From Hydrogenophaga sp. (lineage in GTDB: Bacteria > Pseudomonadota > Gammaproteobacteria > Burkholderiales > Burkholderiaceae_C), in assembly GCA_030653975.1 (NCBI GenBank), contig JAURYH010000011.1, positions 1-52,403 of the forward strand: a stretch of DNA of 52,403 bases. Direction: 5' to 3'. Positions 18,697-27,116 of the stretch are shown in pieces. The notes beneath the pieces were generated by a model that worked only from the letters and a program-made list of their open reading frames with translations, had not been told where the DNA came from and searched no databases. Position numbers and translations under genes: made by a program. Numbering within the stretch: the first letter of the stretch is position 1; each line of letters begins with the position of its first letter.

Positions 18697-20553
18697 TCAG
18701 ACCTGGGGTTTCAGGATGAACCGAAGGCCGTCGCTGTGCAGTTTGGCCACGGTGTCGGCGCGGTGCGTCAGCACGGCGCGCTGGTTGATCGAACCCTTGT
18801 CCGTGACTTCGCCGCGGTCGATGGTGGGTGGGTCGGCCAGCAGGCACATGCGGGCGATGCGGTTGGCGCTGCCGGTGGCGGTCTTGGCCAGTTCGTTCAC
18901 GATCAACTGGAACTGCGCCAGCACCGCCGGGTGGTCGAGCACGTCGTGCATGGAGGCATCGGCGGGCAGGTCACTCAGGCTGCGAACGGCCGTGGTGGGG
19001 AACACCATGGCACCGACTTCCTTCAGGTTGATGCCGGTGAGCACCACGTCCTGGATGTAGGGCGCGCCGGCCGCGATGATCTTGCCGCGCAGCGGGCCCA
19101 CGCTCACGAAGGTGCCGGTGGCGAGCTTGAAGTCCTCGGCGATGCGGCCGTCGAATTTCAGGCCCAGGTGCACGTCGGTCTCGTCGATCCACTTCACCGC
19201 ATCGCCGGTCTTGAAGAAGCCTTCTTCGTCGAAGGCCTCTGCGGTTTCTTCGGGCAAGCGCCAGTAGCCGGGCGTGATGTTCGGACCCTTGTAGCGCACC
19301 TCGGTCTTGCCCTGCATGTCCACCAGCTTGAGTTCCAGGCCGGGCGTGGGCAGGCCGAGGTCACCCGCCTTCACGTTGGGGTTGGTGACGAAGATGCCGA
19401 AGGGGCCGGACTCGGTCATGCCCAGGCCGGTGGTCATGACGATGCGTTCGCCGACCTCGCGCTCCTGGCTCTCGAACAGGCTGTCCCAGATCGGCTGCGC
19501 CAGCGCGGCGCCGGCGTAGAAGAACATGTTGACGCGCGATAGCAGGGTCCTGCGCAGCAGGTCGTCGGTCTTCATCGCGTTGGCGATGGCTTCGAAGCCG
19601 GTGGGCACGTTGAAGTACACCGTGGGTGCGATCTCGCGCAGGTTGCGCAGGGTCTCGTGCATCAGCGCGGGCGTGGGCTTGCCATCGTCGATGTACAGCG
19701 TGCCGCCGTGGTAGATCACCATGCCGAAGTTGTGGTTGCCGCCAAAGGTGTGGTTCCAGGGCAGCCAGTCCACCAGCACCAGCGGGCCTTCGGCCAGCAC
19801 CGGCATGGACTGTGTCATCTGCTGCTGGTTGGCGCACCACAGGCGCTGCGTGTTGATCACGGCCTTGGGCATCTTGGTCGAACCCGAGGTGAACAGGAAC
19901 TTGGCGATGGTGTCCGGCCCGGTGGCGGCCATGGCGGCGTCCACGGCGGGCGTGGGCTCGGTGGCCAGCAGCGCGGCGAACGAGGTGGTGTCGCGGCCCG
20001 GCACGGTGCCATTGGTGGTGACCAGTTCCACGTCGTCGCCCAGTGTGGCCAGCATGGCGCGGCTGTAGCGCAATGCGTCGCTGGCGAACACCAGACCCGG
20101 GGTCAGCGTCTTCACCACATGGTGCAGTTTGTCGAAGTCCTGGCTGATCAGCGAGTAGGCGGGCGAGGTCGGGCAGTAGGCCACGCCGGCGTACAGGCAG
20201 CCCAGCGCCAGCAGCGCGTGTTCCAGATCGTTCTCGCTCAGGATCAGCACCGGTCGCTCGGCAGAGAGGCCGCGGTCCAGCAGGCCCTGGCCGATGCGCC
20301 GCGCCGCGTCCAGCGCCTGCGCGAACGTGATGTGTTGCCAGTCGCCGGTGCTGCCGTCGGCGTTCTTCACGCGGCGCGCAAACAGGGTCTGGTCCGGGCG
20401 TTCTTTCGCCCAGTGCACCAGCCGGTCGGTCAGTCGCTCGGGGAAGGGCGACAGTTCCTGGTCGGCGCGCAGGTAATGCACACCGGTGTCGCCGTCGCGC
20501 AGGGTGGCGCGGGTGACGCCGAATTTCAGGGGGCGGTATTTCGCTTCGGTCAT
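18697..20553 (-). CDS. fcs: Feruloyl-CoA synthase type hydroxycinnamate-CoA ligase
   Basis: A 618-residue AMP-forming acyl-CoA ligase. The nucleotide loop reads FLFTSGSTKMPKAVINT, the A5 motif TTGLGMTESGP, and the A8 region KFDGRIAEDFKLATGTFV. That last motif and the overall length (close to 620) are characteristic of feruloyl-CoA synthases rather than general fatty-acid ligases. It activates ferulate, p-coumarate or caffeate to the CoA ester with ATP. Fcs and CouL do equivalent chemistry; the symbol is given for the family. Which acid is preferred cannot be read. It sits between the thiolase and, across a repeat-filled gap, the hydratase. Confidence 0.85.
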   Translation of the reverse strand: MTEAKYRPLKFGVTRATLRDGDTGVHYLRADQELSPFPERLTDRLVHWAKERPDQTLFARRVKNADGSTGDWQHITFAQALDAARRIGQGLLDRGLSAERPVLILSENDLEHALLALGCLYAGVAYCPTSPAYSLISQDFDKLHHVVKTLTPGLVFASDALRYSRAMLATLGDDVELVTTNGTVPGRDTTSFAALLATEPTPAVDAAMAATGPDTIAKFLFTSGSTKMPKAVINTQRLWCANQQQMTQSMPVLAEGPLVLVDWLPWNHTFGGNHNFGMVIYHGGTLYIDDGKPTPALMHETLRNLREIAPTVYFNVPTGFEAIANAMKTDDLLRRTLLSRVNMFFYAGAALAQPIWDSLFESQEREVGERIVMTTGLGMTESGPFGIFVTNPNVKAGDLGLPTPGLELKLVDMQGKTEVRYKGPNITPGYWRLPEETAEAFDEEGFFKTGDAVKWIDETDVHLGLKFDGRIAEDFKLATGTFVSVGPLRGKIIAAGAPYIQDVVLTGINLKEVGAMVFPTTAVRSLSDLPADASMHDVLDHPAVLAQFQLIVNELAKTATGSANRIARMCLLADPPTIDRGEVTDKGSINQRAVLTHRADTVAKLHSDGLRFILKPQV

Positions 20554-20629
20554 GTCTTGTCTCCAGAGGCTTTTGTTCGTCTAAGCGTGTCGGCTCAAAT
20601 CGCTCCGGCGCGCGTGTCTCAACACAGGG

Positions 20630-20705
20630 ATGCCGAGGAACCGGCTTCGCCGGGCCTCTGGCATCGCCCCCCTTCAAGGGGGGAGACGCCGAAGGCGGCG
20701 CGGGG
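20630..20705. repeat. REP-like GC-rich repeat inside the hydroxycinnamate operon
   Basis: The 154-nt gap between the hydratase and the CoA ligase holds three stacked hairpins: CCGGC-TTC-GCCGG, CCCCCC-TTCAA-GGGGGG (20667-20683) and a GCCGAAGGC core (about 20688-20696). This kind of repeat is common between genes in Comamonadaceae. Within a transcript it could stabilise or partly terminate the message. Confidence 0.65.
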
Positions 20706-20707
20706 GG

Positions 20708-21499
20708 TTACTCTTTCGTGACCTTCGCTGCTTTCCCTTCGAGGAAAGCGCGCACACGTTCTTTGGCTTCGGGCGCGCTCTGGGCGATGGACGCCATCAG
20801 CGCCTCGGTGAACAGGCCGTGGTCGGCGGGCTGTTCGGCAATGCGGGGCAGGGCGTGCATGAGCGCGTAGTTGGTCATGGGCGCGTTGGTGGCGATGCGG
20901 GTGGCCAGCTCAATGGCTTTGTCCAGCGCGGTGCCGGTGGGCACCAGGTACTGCGCCAGGCCGATGCGCTCGCCGTCGGCGGCGTTGTAGACGCGGCCGG
21001 TGAACATCATGTCGGTCATGCGCGCCGCGCCGATCAGCTTGGGAATGCGCACCGCGCCGCCGCCACCGACGAAGATGCCGCGCGTGCCTTCGGGCAAGGC
21101 GTAGAAAGTGGTTTCGTCGGCCACGCGGATGTGGCAGGCGCTGGCCAGTTCCAGGCCGCCGCCGACCACCGCGCCGTGCAGCGCAGCTATCACGGGTACG
21201 CTGCCTTTTTCAACACATTCCAGCGCAGCGTGCCACATGCGCGAGTGCATCACGCCTTCGCCCGCATCGCGCTCGCTCAGTTCCGACAGGTCCAGCCCGG
21301 CGCAGAAGTGTTCACCGCTGCCGTCGATGACCGCGGCACGCACGCTCCTGGGCAGGTTCTGGAACAGATTGCGGATCGCGAGGATCAGACCGTCGTTCAG
21401 TGCGTTGCGCTTGGCCGCGCGGTTGAGTGTGACAACGGCGACTTCGGACTGTTCGCCACGCAGGCTCAGGGTCAGATCGGGGTGGGTGATGGCGTTCAT
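20708..21499 (-). CDS. Enoyl-CoA hydratase (crotonase family)
   Basis: A 263-residue crotonase. Both catalytic glutamates of the hydratases are present: one in GAVVGGGLELASAC and one in ALPEGTRG, with the oxyanion-hole stretch GEHFCAGLDLSEL upstream. It should add water to hydroxycinnamoyl-CoA. It is the first gene of the minus-strand operon, directly behind a strong promoter with an operator. Feruloyl-CoA hydratase/lyases of the vanillin route belong to the same family; with no aldehyde dehydrogenase nearby and a dehydrogenase plus thiolase present, a pure hydratase (CouM-like) is more likely. Confidence 0.86.
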   Translation of the reverse strand: MNAITHPDLTLSLRGEQSEVAVVTLNRAAKRNALNDGLILAIRNLFQNLPRSVRAAVIDGSGEHFCAGLDLSELSERDAGEGVMHSRMWHAALECVEKGSVPVIAALHGAVVGGGLELASACHIRVADETTFYALPEGTRGIFVGGGGAVRIPKLIGAARMTDMMFTGRVYNAADGERIGLAQYLVPTGTALDKAIELATRIATNAPMTNYALMHALPRIAEQPADHGLFTEALMASIAQSAPEAKERVRAFLEGKAAKVTKE

Positions 21500-21535
21500 G
21501 ATGAAGGAGGTTTAACCTGCTTGTTGAGTGGTGTG

Positions 21536-21564
21536 ATTATTGTTATAACCCATAACTAAATCAA
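21536..21564 (-). promoter_or_regulatory. Promoter and operator of the hydroxycinnamate operon
   Basis: On the minus strand TTGATT (21559-21564) and AATAAT (21536-21541) are separated by exactly 17 nt. The spacer contains the palindrome GTTAT-AACCC-ATAAC (21542-21556). A repressor bound here would sit between the -35 and -10. The same palindrome lies at 22547-22563. Confidence 0.75.
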
Positions 21565-21614
21565 GAAGAACCCTTCGCATTCACCCCCGTGTTTACCCTT
21601 AGTGAAGAGCCGCC

Positions 21615-22478
21615 ATGGACCACCACAACCTCATCGCCATCGACATCCACACCCACGCCGAAGTGAGCTGTCGAAACCCCTTTGACAACTACGGCGAGGA
21701 ATACGACCGCGCGGCCGACAAGTACTTCGGCAGCGACCGCCGGCCGACGATTGCCGAGACGGTGGCGTATTACCGGGAACGGAAAATCGGCCTGGTGATG
21801 TTCACGGTGGACAGCGAGAGCCAGCTCGGCCGCCGCCGCATTCCCAACGAGGAAATCGCCCAGGCGGCGCGCGAAAACAGCGACATGATGGTGGCCTTCG
21901 CCAGCATCGATCCGCACAAGGGCAGGATGGGTGCGCGCGAGGCCGAGCGCCTGATCCAGGAAGAAGGCATCAAGGGCTTCAAGTTCCACCCCACGGTGCA
22001 GGGCTACCACCCCTACGACAAGATGGCCTGGCCGATCTACGAGGTGATCAACGCGCACAAGTTGCCCGCCATCTTTCACACCGGCCACAGCGGCATCGGC
22101 TCGGGCATGCGCTGCGGAGGTGGCCTGCGCCTTGAATACAGCAACCCCATGCACCTGGACGATGTGGCGATCGACTTCCCGGACATGCAGATCGTCATGG
22201 CGCACCCCAGCTTCCCCTGGCAGGACGAGGCGCTCAGCGTGGCCACGCACAAGCCCAACGTCTGGATCGACCTCTCGGGCTGGAGCCCGAAGTACTTCCC
22301 CAAGCAGCTGGTGCAGTACGCCAACACGCTGCTGAAAGACCGCATCCTGTTCGGCAGCGATTACCCGTTGATCACGCCGGAGCGCTGGATGAAGGACTTC
22401 GAGGTCGCCGGCTTCAAGCCCGAGGTGATGCCCGGCATTCTGAAAGGCAACGCCGTGCGCCTGCTGGGGCTGGTCTGA
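21615..22478 (+). CDS. couO: CouO-type 4-hydroxyphenyl-beta-ketoacyl-CoA hydrolase
   Basis: A 287-residue metal-dependent amidohydrolase. IDIHTHAEVSC holds the HxH metal pair near the N terminus; GFKFHPT supplies the central Lys, then AIFHTGHSG and VMAHPSFPW supply later His residues, and FGSDYPLITPERW the final Asp. The sequence matches the group named for Rhodococcus CouO, which splits the aryl beta-keto thioester with water into an aromatic acid and acetyl-CoA. It is divergent from the hydratase-ligase operon and shares its control region. The family match is strong; the exact substrate is inferred. Confidence 0.78.
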   Translation: MDHHNLIAIDIHTHAEVSCRNPFDNYGEEYDRAADKYFGSDRRPTIAETVAYYRERKIGLVMFTVDSESQLGRRRIPNEEIAQAARENSDMMVAFASIDPHKGRMGAREAERLIQEEGIKGFKFHPTVQGYHPYDKMAWPIYEVINAHKLPAIFHTGHSGIGSGMRCGGGLRLEYSNPMHLDDVAIDFPDMQIVMAHPSFPWQDEALSVATHKPNVWIDLSGWSPKYFPKQLVQYANTLLKDRILFGSDYPLITPERWMKDFEVAGFKPEVMPGILKGNAVRLLGLV

Positions 22479-22546
22479 ACCGGCCCCGAAACCCGGTGCA
22501 CATCGCCCTGTCTAGGGAAAACACCCATGCAATCCGGTGTGCTTAT

Positions 22547-22563
22547 GGTTATAAACAATAACC
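22547..22563 (+). promoter_or_regulatory. Second copy of the cluster operator, upstream of dctP1
   Basis: A perfect palindrome GGTTAT-AAACA-ATAACC, 67 nt before the first TRAP binding-protein gene. It extends the GTTAT-N5-ATAAC motif of the catabolic promoter by one base pair per arm, and a TATAAA -10-like element overlaps it. Confidence 0.65.
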
Positions 22564-22629
22564 AAGCGGGGCGATCAACTGAAACGCACGCCACCGCTCC
22601 CTGTTTGAGTCCCACCACCGGAGAAACGC

Positions 22630-23658
22630 ATGACTGCATGGAAATTCAAGATCGCCACGTTGGCGCTGGCCGCCTCGGCCAGCCTGTCCACATTTGCGCA
22701 GGAAGTGACCCTGCGCCTGCACCAGTTCCTGCCGCCGCAGGGCACGGTGCCGGCCAAGGCGCTGACGCCCTGGGCCAAGAAGATCGAAGAGGAGTCCAAA
22801 GGGCGCATCAAGATCCAGCTGTTCCCTTCGATGCAGCTGGGTGGCACGCCGCCGCAGCTCTATGACCAGGCGCGTGACGGCGTGGTCGATATTGTCTGGA
22901 CGCTGCCGGGCTACACCCCGGGGCGGTTCCCGAAGTCCGAGGTGTTCGAGCTGCCGTTCATCGCGGGCCTGTCGGCGGAGAAGACTTCGCGCGCGCTCTG
23001 GGAATATGTGCAGAAGAACGCGATGGACGAGTACAAGGACGTGCATGTGCTGGCCCTGCACACGCACGGCCCGGGTCTGTTCCACACCAAGCAGCCGGTG
23101 GTTGGCCTGGAGAGCCTGCGTGGCATGAAGATCCGCGGCGGCACCCGTGTCGTCAACAACATGCTGGTCAAGCTCGGCGCCACGCCGGTGGGCATGCCGG
23201 TGCCGGCGGTGACCGAAGCGCTGTCCAAGGGTGTGCTCGATGGCACCACGATTCCCTGGGAGGTGGCGCCGGCCCTGAAGGTGCAGGAGCTGGTGAAGAA
23301 CCACACCACCTTTGCCGGTGACCGCGCGCTGTATGTGACCACCTTCGTGGTGGCCATGAACAAGGCGTCTTACAACAAGCTGCCGGCCGATCTCAAGAAG
23401 GTGATCGACGACAACTCCGGGGTCGAGTTCAGCGCCATGATTGCGCGCACCCAGGACGTGGGTGACAACGTGGGCCGCGATCTGGCGATCAAGAACGGCA
23501 ACAAGATCACCGAACTGGAAGCGGCCGAAGTGCAGCGCTGGAAGCGCACCGCTGGCGTGGTCGAGAGCGACTGGGTCAACGACATGAAGGCCAAAAACAT
23601 CGATGGCGCCAAGCTGGTTTCCGAAGCGCGTGCACTGATCGCGAAATACGAGAAATAA
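22630..23658 (+). CDS. TRAP transporter substrate-binding protein DctP (copy 1)
   Basis: A 342-residue periplasmic binding protein with a cleavable signal peptide (about residues 1-23, ending TFAQ). The DctP-family body is clear: VTLRLHQFLPPQGTVPAKAL near the mature N terminus and the ligand-region stretch GMKIRGGTRVVNNML. It would capture an organic acid for the DctQ/DctM permease. Placed between a CouO-type hydrolase and a shared operator, the likely ligand is a hydroxycinnamate or related acid; the TRAP system TarPQM of Rhodopseudomonas is a known precedent. An intrinsic terminator follows at once. Confidence 0.9.
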   Translation: MTAWKFKIATLALAASASLSTFAQEVTLRLHQFLPPQGTVPAKALTPWAKKIEEESKGRIKIQLFPSMQLGGTPPQLYDQARDGVVDIVWTLPGYTPGRFPKSEVFELPFIAGLSAEKTSRALWEYVQKNAMDEYKDVHVLALHTHGPGLFHTKQPVVGLESLRGMKIRGGTRVVNNMLVKLGATPVGMPVPAVTEALSKGVLDGTTIPWEVAPALKVQELVKNHTTFAGDRALYVTTFVVAMNKASYNKLPADLKKVIDDNSGVEFSAMIARTQDVGDNVGRDLAIKNGNKITELEAAEVQRWKRTAGVVESDWVNDMKAKNIDGAKLVSEARALIAKYEK

Positions 23659-23676
23659 GCACCGGTTCGGGATGCA

Positions 23677-23709
23677 GAAAAGGCCGGGCCTGGGCAGTCC
23701 GGCCTTTTC
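23677..23709 (+). terminator. Intrinsic terminator after dctP1
   Basis: GAAAAGGCCGG and CCGGCCTTTTC form a perfect 11-bp stem with an 11-nt loop, 19 nt after the stop codon, with four T in the right arm. The A/T-flanked stem could work in both directions. Confidence 0.85.
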
Positions 23710-23714
23710 ATGTC

Positions 23715-23759
23715 ATGCCGGTTTGACATTGAACCATTTGGTACATATCAACCCGGCAT
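23715..23759 (+). promoter_or_regulatory. dctP2 promoter enclosed by a 12-bp inverted repeat
   Basis: TTGACA (23723-23728) and TATCAA (23746-23751) are 17 nt apart, a good sigma-70 promoter. It is bracketed by ATGCCGGTTTGA (23715-23726) and TCAACCCGGCAT (23748-23759), arms that pair with a single mismatch, and a small ACCA-TT-TGGT dyad sits near the centre. A further dyad, CTTTGA-N6-TCAAAG, lies at 23792-23809. Confidence 0.7.
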
Positions 23760-23901
23760 AGCTGAAAGAAGCGATCCGATCTGGTCAACCCCTTTGATCC
23801 GGTTCAAAGTTCCGGCGTCTTGCCAGACGAGGGTTGCGCCATGACGCGGCCACCTGCGCCGCTGATCAGCGGACCGCTTTTTTCATCCTCCGGAGAACCC
23901 C

Positions 23902-24942
23902 ATGAGTTTCATGAAACGCCGTACCATCCTGGCCGCGCTCGGCGCTGCCCTGACCACCCTGATGGCTGGCAGTGCGCTGGCCCAGCAGACCGTGACACTG
24001 CGCCTGCACCAGTTCCTGCCACCCCAGGCACCCATCCCTTCGAAGGCCCTGGTGCCCTGGGCCAAGAAGGTCGAGGCCGAGTCGGGTGGCCGCATCAAGG
24101 TGCAGCTGTTCCACGCCATGGCCATGGGCGGCACGCCGCCGCAGCTGTTTGACCAGGCACGCGACGGCGTGGCCGACATCACCTGGACCGTGCTGGGTTA
24201 CACCCCCGGCCGTTTCAACAAGTCCGAGGTGTTCGAGCTGCCCTTCATGGGTGGTGTGTCCGAACAGTCCTCGCGCGCCTTCCAGGAATACGTTGAAAAG
24301 TTCGCGGCCGACGAATTCCGCAGCGTCAAGCTGCTGGCGGTGCACACCCATGGCCCCGGCCTGTTCCACACCAAGCAGCCGGTGACGGGGCTGGAGAGCC
24401 TGCGCGGCATGAAGATCCGCGGCGGCTCGCGCATCATCAACAACATGCTGGGCAAGCTCGGCGCCACGCCGGTGGGCATGCCGGTGCCGGCGGTGACCGA
24501 GGCCCTGTCCAAGGGTGTGATCGACGGCACGACCATTCCCTGGGAGGTGACGCCTTCACTCAAGATCACCGAGCTGGTGAAGAACCACACCACGTTCGCG
24601 GGCAAGGAAGGCCTGTTCACCCAGACATTTGCCTTCACCATGAACCGTGCCGCCTACGACAAGCTGCCGGCTGACCTGAAGCAGGTGATCGACAACAATT
24701 CGGGCGTCGAAACCGCGGCCATGTTCGGCCGCGTGATGGACGAGGCCGACAAGGTGGGTCGCGACATCGCCGTCAAGGCCGGCAACAACATCGTGGCGCT
24801 CGACGCGGCCGAGACCCAGCGCTGGCGCCGCACGGCGGGTGCTGTGGAAGCCGACTGGGTCCAGGAGATGAAGGGCAAGAACATCGACGGTGCCAAGCTG
24901 GCGTCGGAGGCCCGTGCGTTGCTTGCCAAGCACTCGAAGTGA
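23902..24942 (+). CDS. TRAP transporter substrate-binding protein DctP (copy 2)
   Basis: A 346-residue paralogue of the preceding binding protein, with its own signal peptide (about 1-28, ending SALAQ). The two share long identical stretches such as VTLRLHQFLPPQ, HTHGPGLFHTKQPV and PVGMPVPAVTEALSKGV, so they come from a fairly recent duplication. Differences cluster in the middle and C-terminal third, which could alter ligand range. It has its own promoter, separated from copy 1 by a terminator. It precedes the DctQ/DctM permease genes by about 217 nt. Confidence 0.9.
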   Translation: MSFMKRRTILAALGAALTTLMAGSALAQQTVTLRLHQFLPPQAPIPSKALVPWAKKVEAESGGRIKVQLFHAMAMGGTPPQLFDQARDGVADITWTVLGYTPGRFNKSEVFELPFMGGVSEQSSRAFQEYVEKFAADEFRSVKLLAVHTHGPGLFHTKQPVTGLESLRGMKIRGGSRIINNMLGKLGATPVGMPVPAVTEALSKGVIDGTTIPWEVTPSLKITELVKNHTTFAGKEGLFTQTFAFTMNRAAYDKLPADLKQVIDNNSGVETAAMFGRVMDEADKVGRDIAVKAGNNIVALDAAETQRWRRTAGAVEADWVQEMKGKNIDGAKLASEARALLAKHSK

Positions 24943-25047
24943 ATGCCTGGTGTGGCCGCCCTTGGGGTCGCCGTCTTCTGACGGGGTCTGCCGGGGGCAT
25001 TTTCTGCCAGGGCCGGTGGTTGAGCAAATTTCGATAAGGTTAATCGA

Positions 25048-25076
25048 TTCAACAATAAGAAATTTTCGGCTATAGT
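25048..25076 (+). promoter_or_regulatory. Promoter of the dctQM permease genes
   Basis: TTCAAC (25048-25053) and TATAGT (25071-25076) are spaced by 17 nt, in an unusually AT-rich patch. An AAATTTC/GAAATTT dyad (25026-25032 with 25059-25065) overlaps it. The permease genes therefore appear to have a transcript separate from the binding proteins. Confidence 0.6.
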
Positions 25077-25159
25077 CCCGCCGCTGCGTGAAGGGCGGCG
25101 ACGGAAGAAAACCATGGGAGACAATTGGCGCTCGCCAAATCCCGAAACAAGGACCAGAA

Positions 25160-25681
25160 ATGATTGACTGGATTTACCGGTTTGCCCGGTGGACCGCCCT
25201 GTTTGGCGGCATCGTGCTCGTGGCACTGACCCTCATGGTCGTGGCCAGCGTGGCCGGGCGCGCGCTGATCGGCATCGGGCTCGGGCCCGTGCCGGGTGAC
25301 TTTGAGCTGGTGGAAGTGGGTGTCGGCATCGCCATCTTCTTCTTCATGCCCTGGTGCTACCTGCGTGGGGGGCATGCCACGGTGGACCTGCTCTACATGC
25401 ACACGCCGCGCTGGGCGCAAAAGGCGGTGGACACCGTCAGCGACGTGCTGATGACCCTGGTCTGGCTGGTGCTGACCTGGAAGCTCTGGGAGGGCATGCT
25501 GGAGAAGCGGGAGTACCAGGAGACGACCTTCATCCTGCAGATGCCGGTGTGGTGGGCCTATGCCCTGTGTCTGGTGGGTGCCGTGATCGGCTGCGTCTGT
25601 TATGTCACCAAAACCTTGACCCGTTTTGGCCTGGGGTCCGAGCCCAAGGGCTGGACCGTTGAATCCAACGCGGGGCACTGA
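25160..25681 (+). CDS. TRAP transporter small permease DctQ
   Basis: The 173-residue small membrane subunit of a TRAP carrier, with four hydrophobic segments. The family features GDFELVEVGVGIAIFFFMPWCYL and the GGHATVDLLY loop are present. It pairs with DctM to import acids using an ion gradient. The ATG at 25160 fits the N terminus MIDWIYRF; 24 in-frame codons upstream are unlikely to be translated. The next gene follows after 2 nt. Confidence 0.9.
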   Translation: MIDWIYRFARWTALFGGIVLVALTLMVVASVAGRALIGIGLGPVPGDFELVEVGVGIAIFFFMPWCYLRGGHATVDLLYMHTPRWAQKAVDTVSDVLMTLVWLVLTWKLWEGMLEKREYQETTFILQMPVWWAYALCLVGAVIGCVCYVTKTLTRFGLGSEPKGWTVESNAGH

Positions 25682-25683
25682 AC

Positions 25684-27000
25684 ATGTCTACTGTCGAACT
25701 CGCGCTCTGGTCGTTCCCGCTCCTGTTGTTGATGATCTTCATCCGGGTGCCCATCGGGCTGTCCATGCTGGTGTGTGGACTGGGTGGTGCCTGGATGGTC
25801 TACGGATCCGTGGACCCCATCCTCAACCAGCTCAAGCAGGTGACTTACAGCACCTTCTCGAACTACAACCTGTCGGTCATTCCGCTGTTCCTGCTCATGG
25901 GGCAGTTCGCTGCGCTGGGCGGCCTGTCGCAGGCGCTGTTCAAGGCCGCCGAGGCCTGGATCGGTCACCGCAAGGGCGGTGTGGCCATGGCCGCGGTGGG
26001 TGCCTGCGCCGGCTTCGGCGCCATCTGCGGCTCCTCGCTGGCGACCGCCGCGACGATGGGTCAGGTCGCCTTGCCCGAACTCAAACGCGCAGGTTACGCC
26101 GGTGGCATCTCCACCGCCTGCCTGGCCGCGGGCGGCACGCTGGGCATCCTGATCCCGCCGTCGGTGGTGCTGGTGATCTACGCCATCCTGACCGAACAGA
26201 ACATCGCCAAACTGTTCCTGGCCGCTTTCGTGCCCGGCATTCTGGCGGCCGTCGGCTACATGATCGTGATCGCGATCTATGCCCGCGTGAAGCCGCATGA
26301 GGTGGGCTCCATGGCGCCCATGCCCATGAAAGACCGCTGGATCGCCACCGTCAAGGTCTGGCCTGTGATGGTGATCTTCATCGCCGTGGTCGGCGGCATC
26401 TACACCGGTCTGTTCACGCCCACCGAGGGTGCGGCCATTGGTGCCTTCGGCACCGGTCTCTCGGCCTGGTTCAGCGGCGGTCTCAACCGCAAGACACTGC
26501 TGGGTGCGGTGCTGGGCACGGCGATCGCCACCGGCATGATCTTCATGATCGTGCTCGGCGCTGGCCTGTACAACACTTTCCTGGCGCTGTCGCAACTGCC
26601 GCAGGAAGCCGCGAGCATGGTGTCGGGCTGGGGCGTCAGTCCCACCCTGGTGCTGATCGCCATCCTGGCGCTCTATGTGGTGCTGGGCTGTTTCATGGAC
26701 TCGCTGTCCATGATTCTTCTGACCATTCCCGTGTTCTTCCCCATCGTGACCGCGCTCGACTTCGGCCTGCCACCCGAGGAGTTCGCCATCTGGTTCGGCA
26801 TCCTGGTGCTGATCGTGGTGGAGGTGGGGCTGATCACGCCACCGGTGGGCATGAACCTGTTTGTCATCAACTCGATGGCGCGCGACACGCCGATCACGCA
26901 AACCTACCGCGCCATCATGCCGTTCGTGACCAGCGACTTCATCCGCACCGCGATCCTGGTCGCCTTCCCCGGCATCACGCTGTTCGTGTTGCGTCTGTGA
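25684..27000 (+). CDS. TRAP transporter large permease DctM
   Basis: The 438-residue large membrane subunit that forms the transport channel, with about 11-12 hydrophobic segments. The repeated family motifs are visible: FGAICGSSLATAATMGQVALPE, split across the first half, AAGGTLGILIPPSVVL, and in the second half GLITPPVGMNLFVIN. It is complete. Together with DctQ and one or both DctP proteins it makes a tripartite importer. A terminator follows 33 nt after the stop. Confidence 0.94.
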   Translation: MSTVELALWSFPLLLLMIFIRVPIGLSMLVCGLGGAWMVYGSVDPILNQLKQVTYSTFSNYNLSVIPLFLLMGQFAALGGLSQALFKAAEAWIGHRKGGVAMAAVGACAGFGAICGSSLATAATMGQVALPELKRAGYAGGISTACLAAGGTLGILIPPSVVLVIYAILTEQNIAKLFLAAFVPGILAAVGYMIVIAIYARVKPHEVGSMAPMPMKDRWIATVKVWPVMVIFIAVVGGIYTGLFTPTEGAAIGAFGTGLSAWFSGGLNRKTLLGAVLGTAIATGMIFMIVLGAGLYNTFLALSQLPQEAASMVSGWGVSPTLVLIAILALYVVLGCFMDSLSMILLTIPVFFPIVTALDFGLPPEEFAIWFGILVLIVVEVGLITPPVGMNLFVINSMARDTPITQTYRAIMPFVTSDFIRTAILVAFPGITLFVLRL

Positions 27001-27033
27001 AGGCCGGCTATCGCAGTCGCGCATAACTGAAAG

Positions 27034-27060
27034 GGCCCGCGAGCGATTGCGGGCCTTTTT
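27034..27060 (+). terminator. Intrinsic terminator of dctQM
   Basis: GGCCCGC (27034-27040) pairs with GCGGGCC (27049-27055) and is followed by five T. Confidence 0.88.
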
Positions 27061-27116
27061 GCTGGGGACTACATTGAGGTCGCTTTCGCTCGCCACCTGT
27101 AAAACCGGAGACCGCC

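Noticed and set aside
18697..21499. Vanillin-forming route by feruloyl-CoA hydratase/lyase
   Set aside because: No vanillin dehydrogenase lies nearby, while an SDR dehydrogenase, thiolase, thioesterase and CouO-type hydrolase do, which fits side-chain beta-oxidation better.
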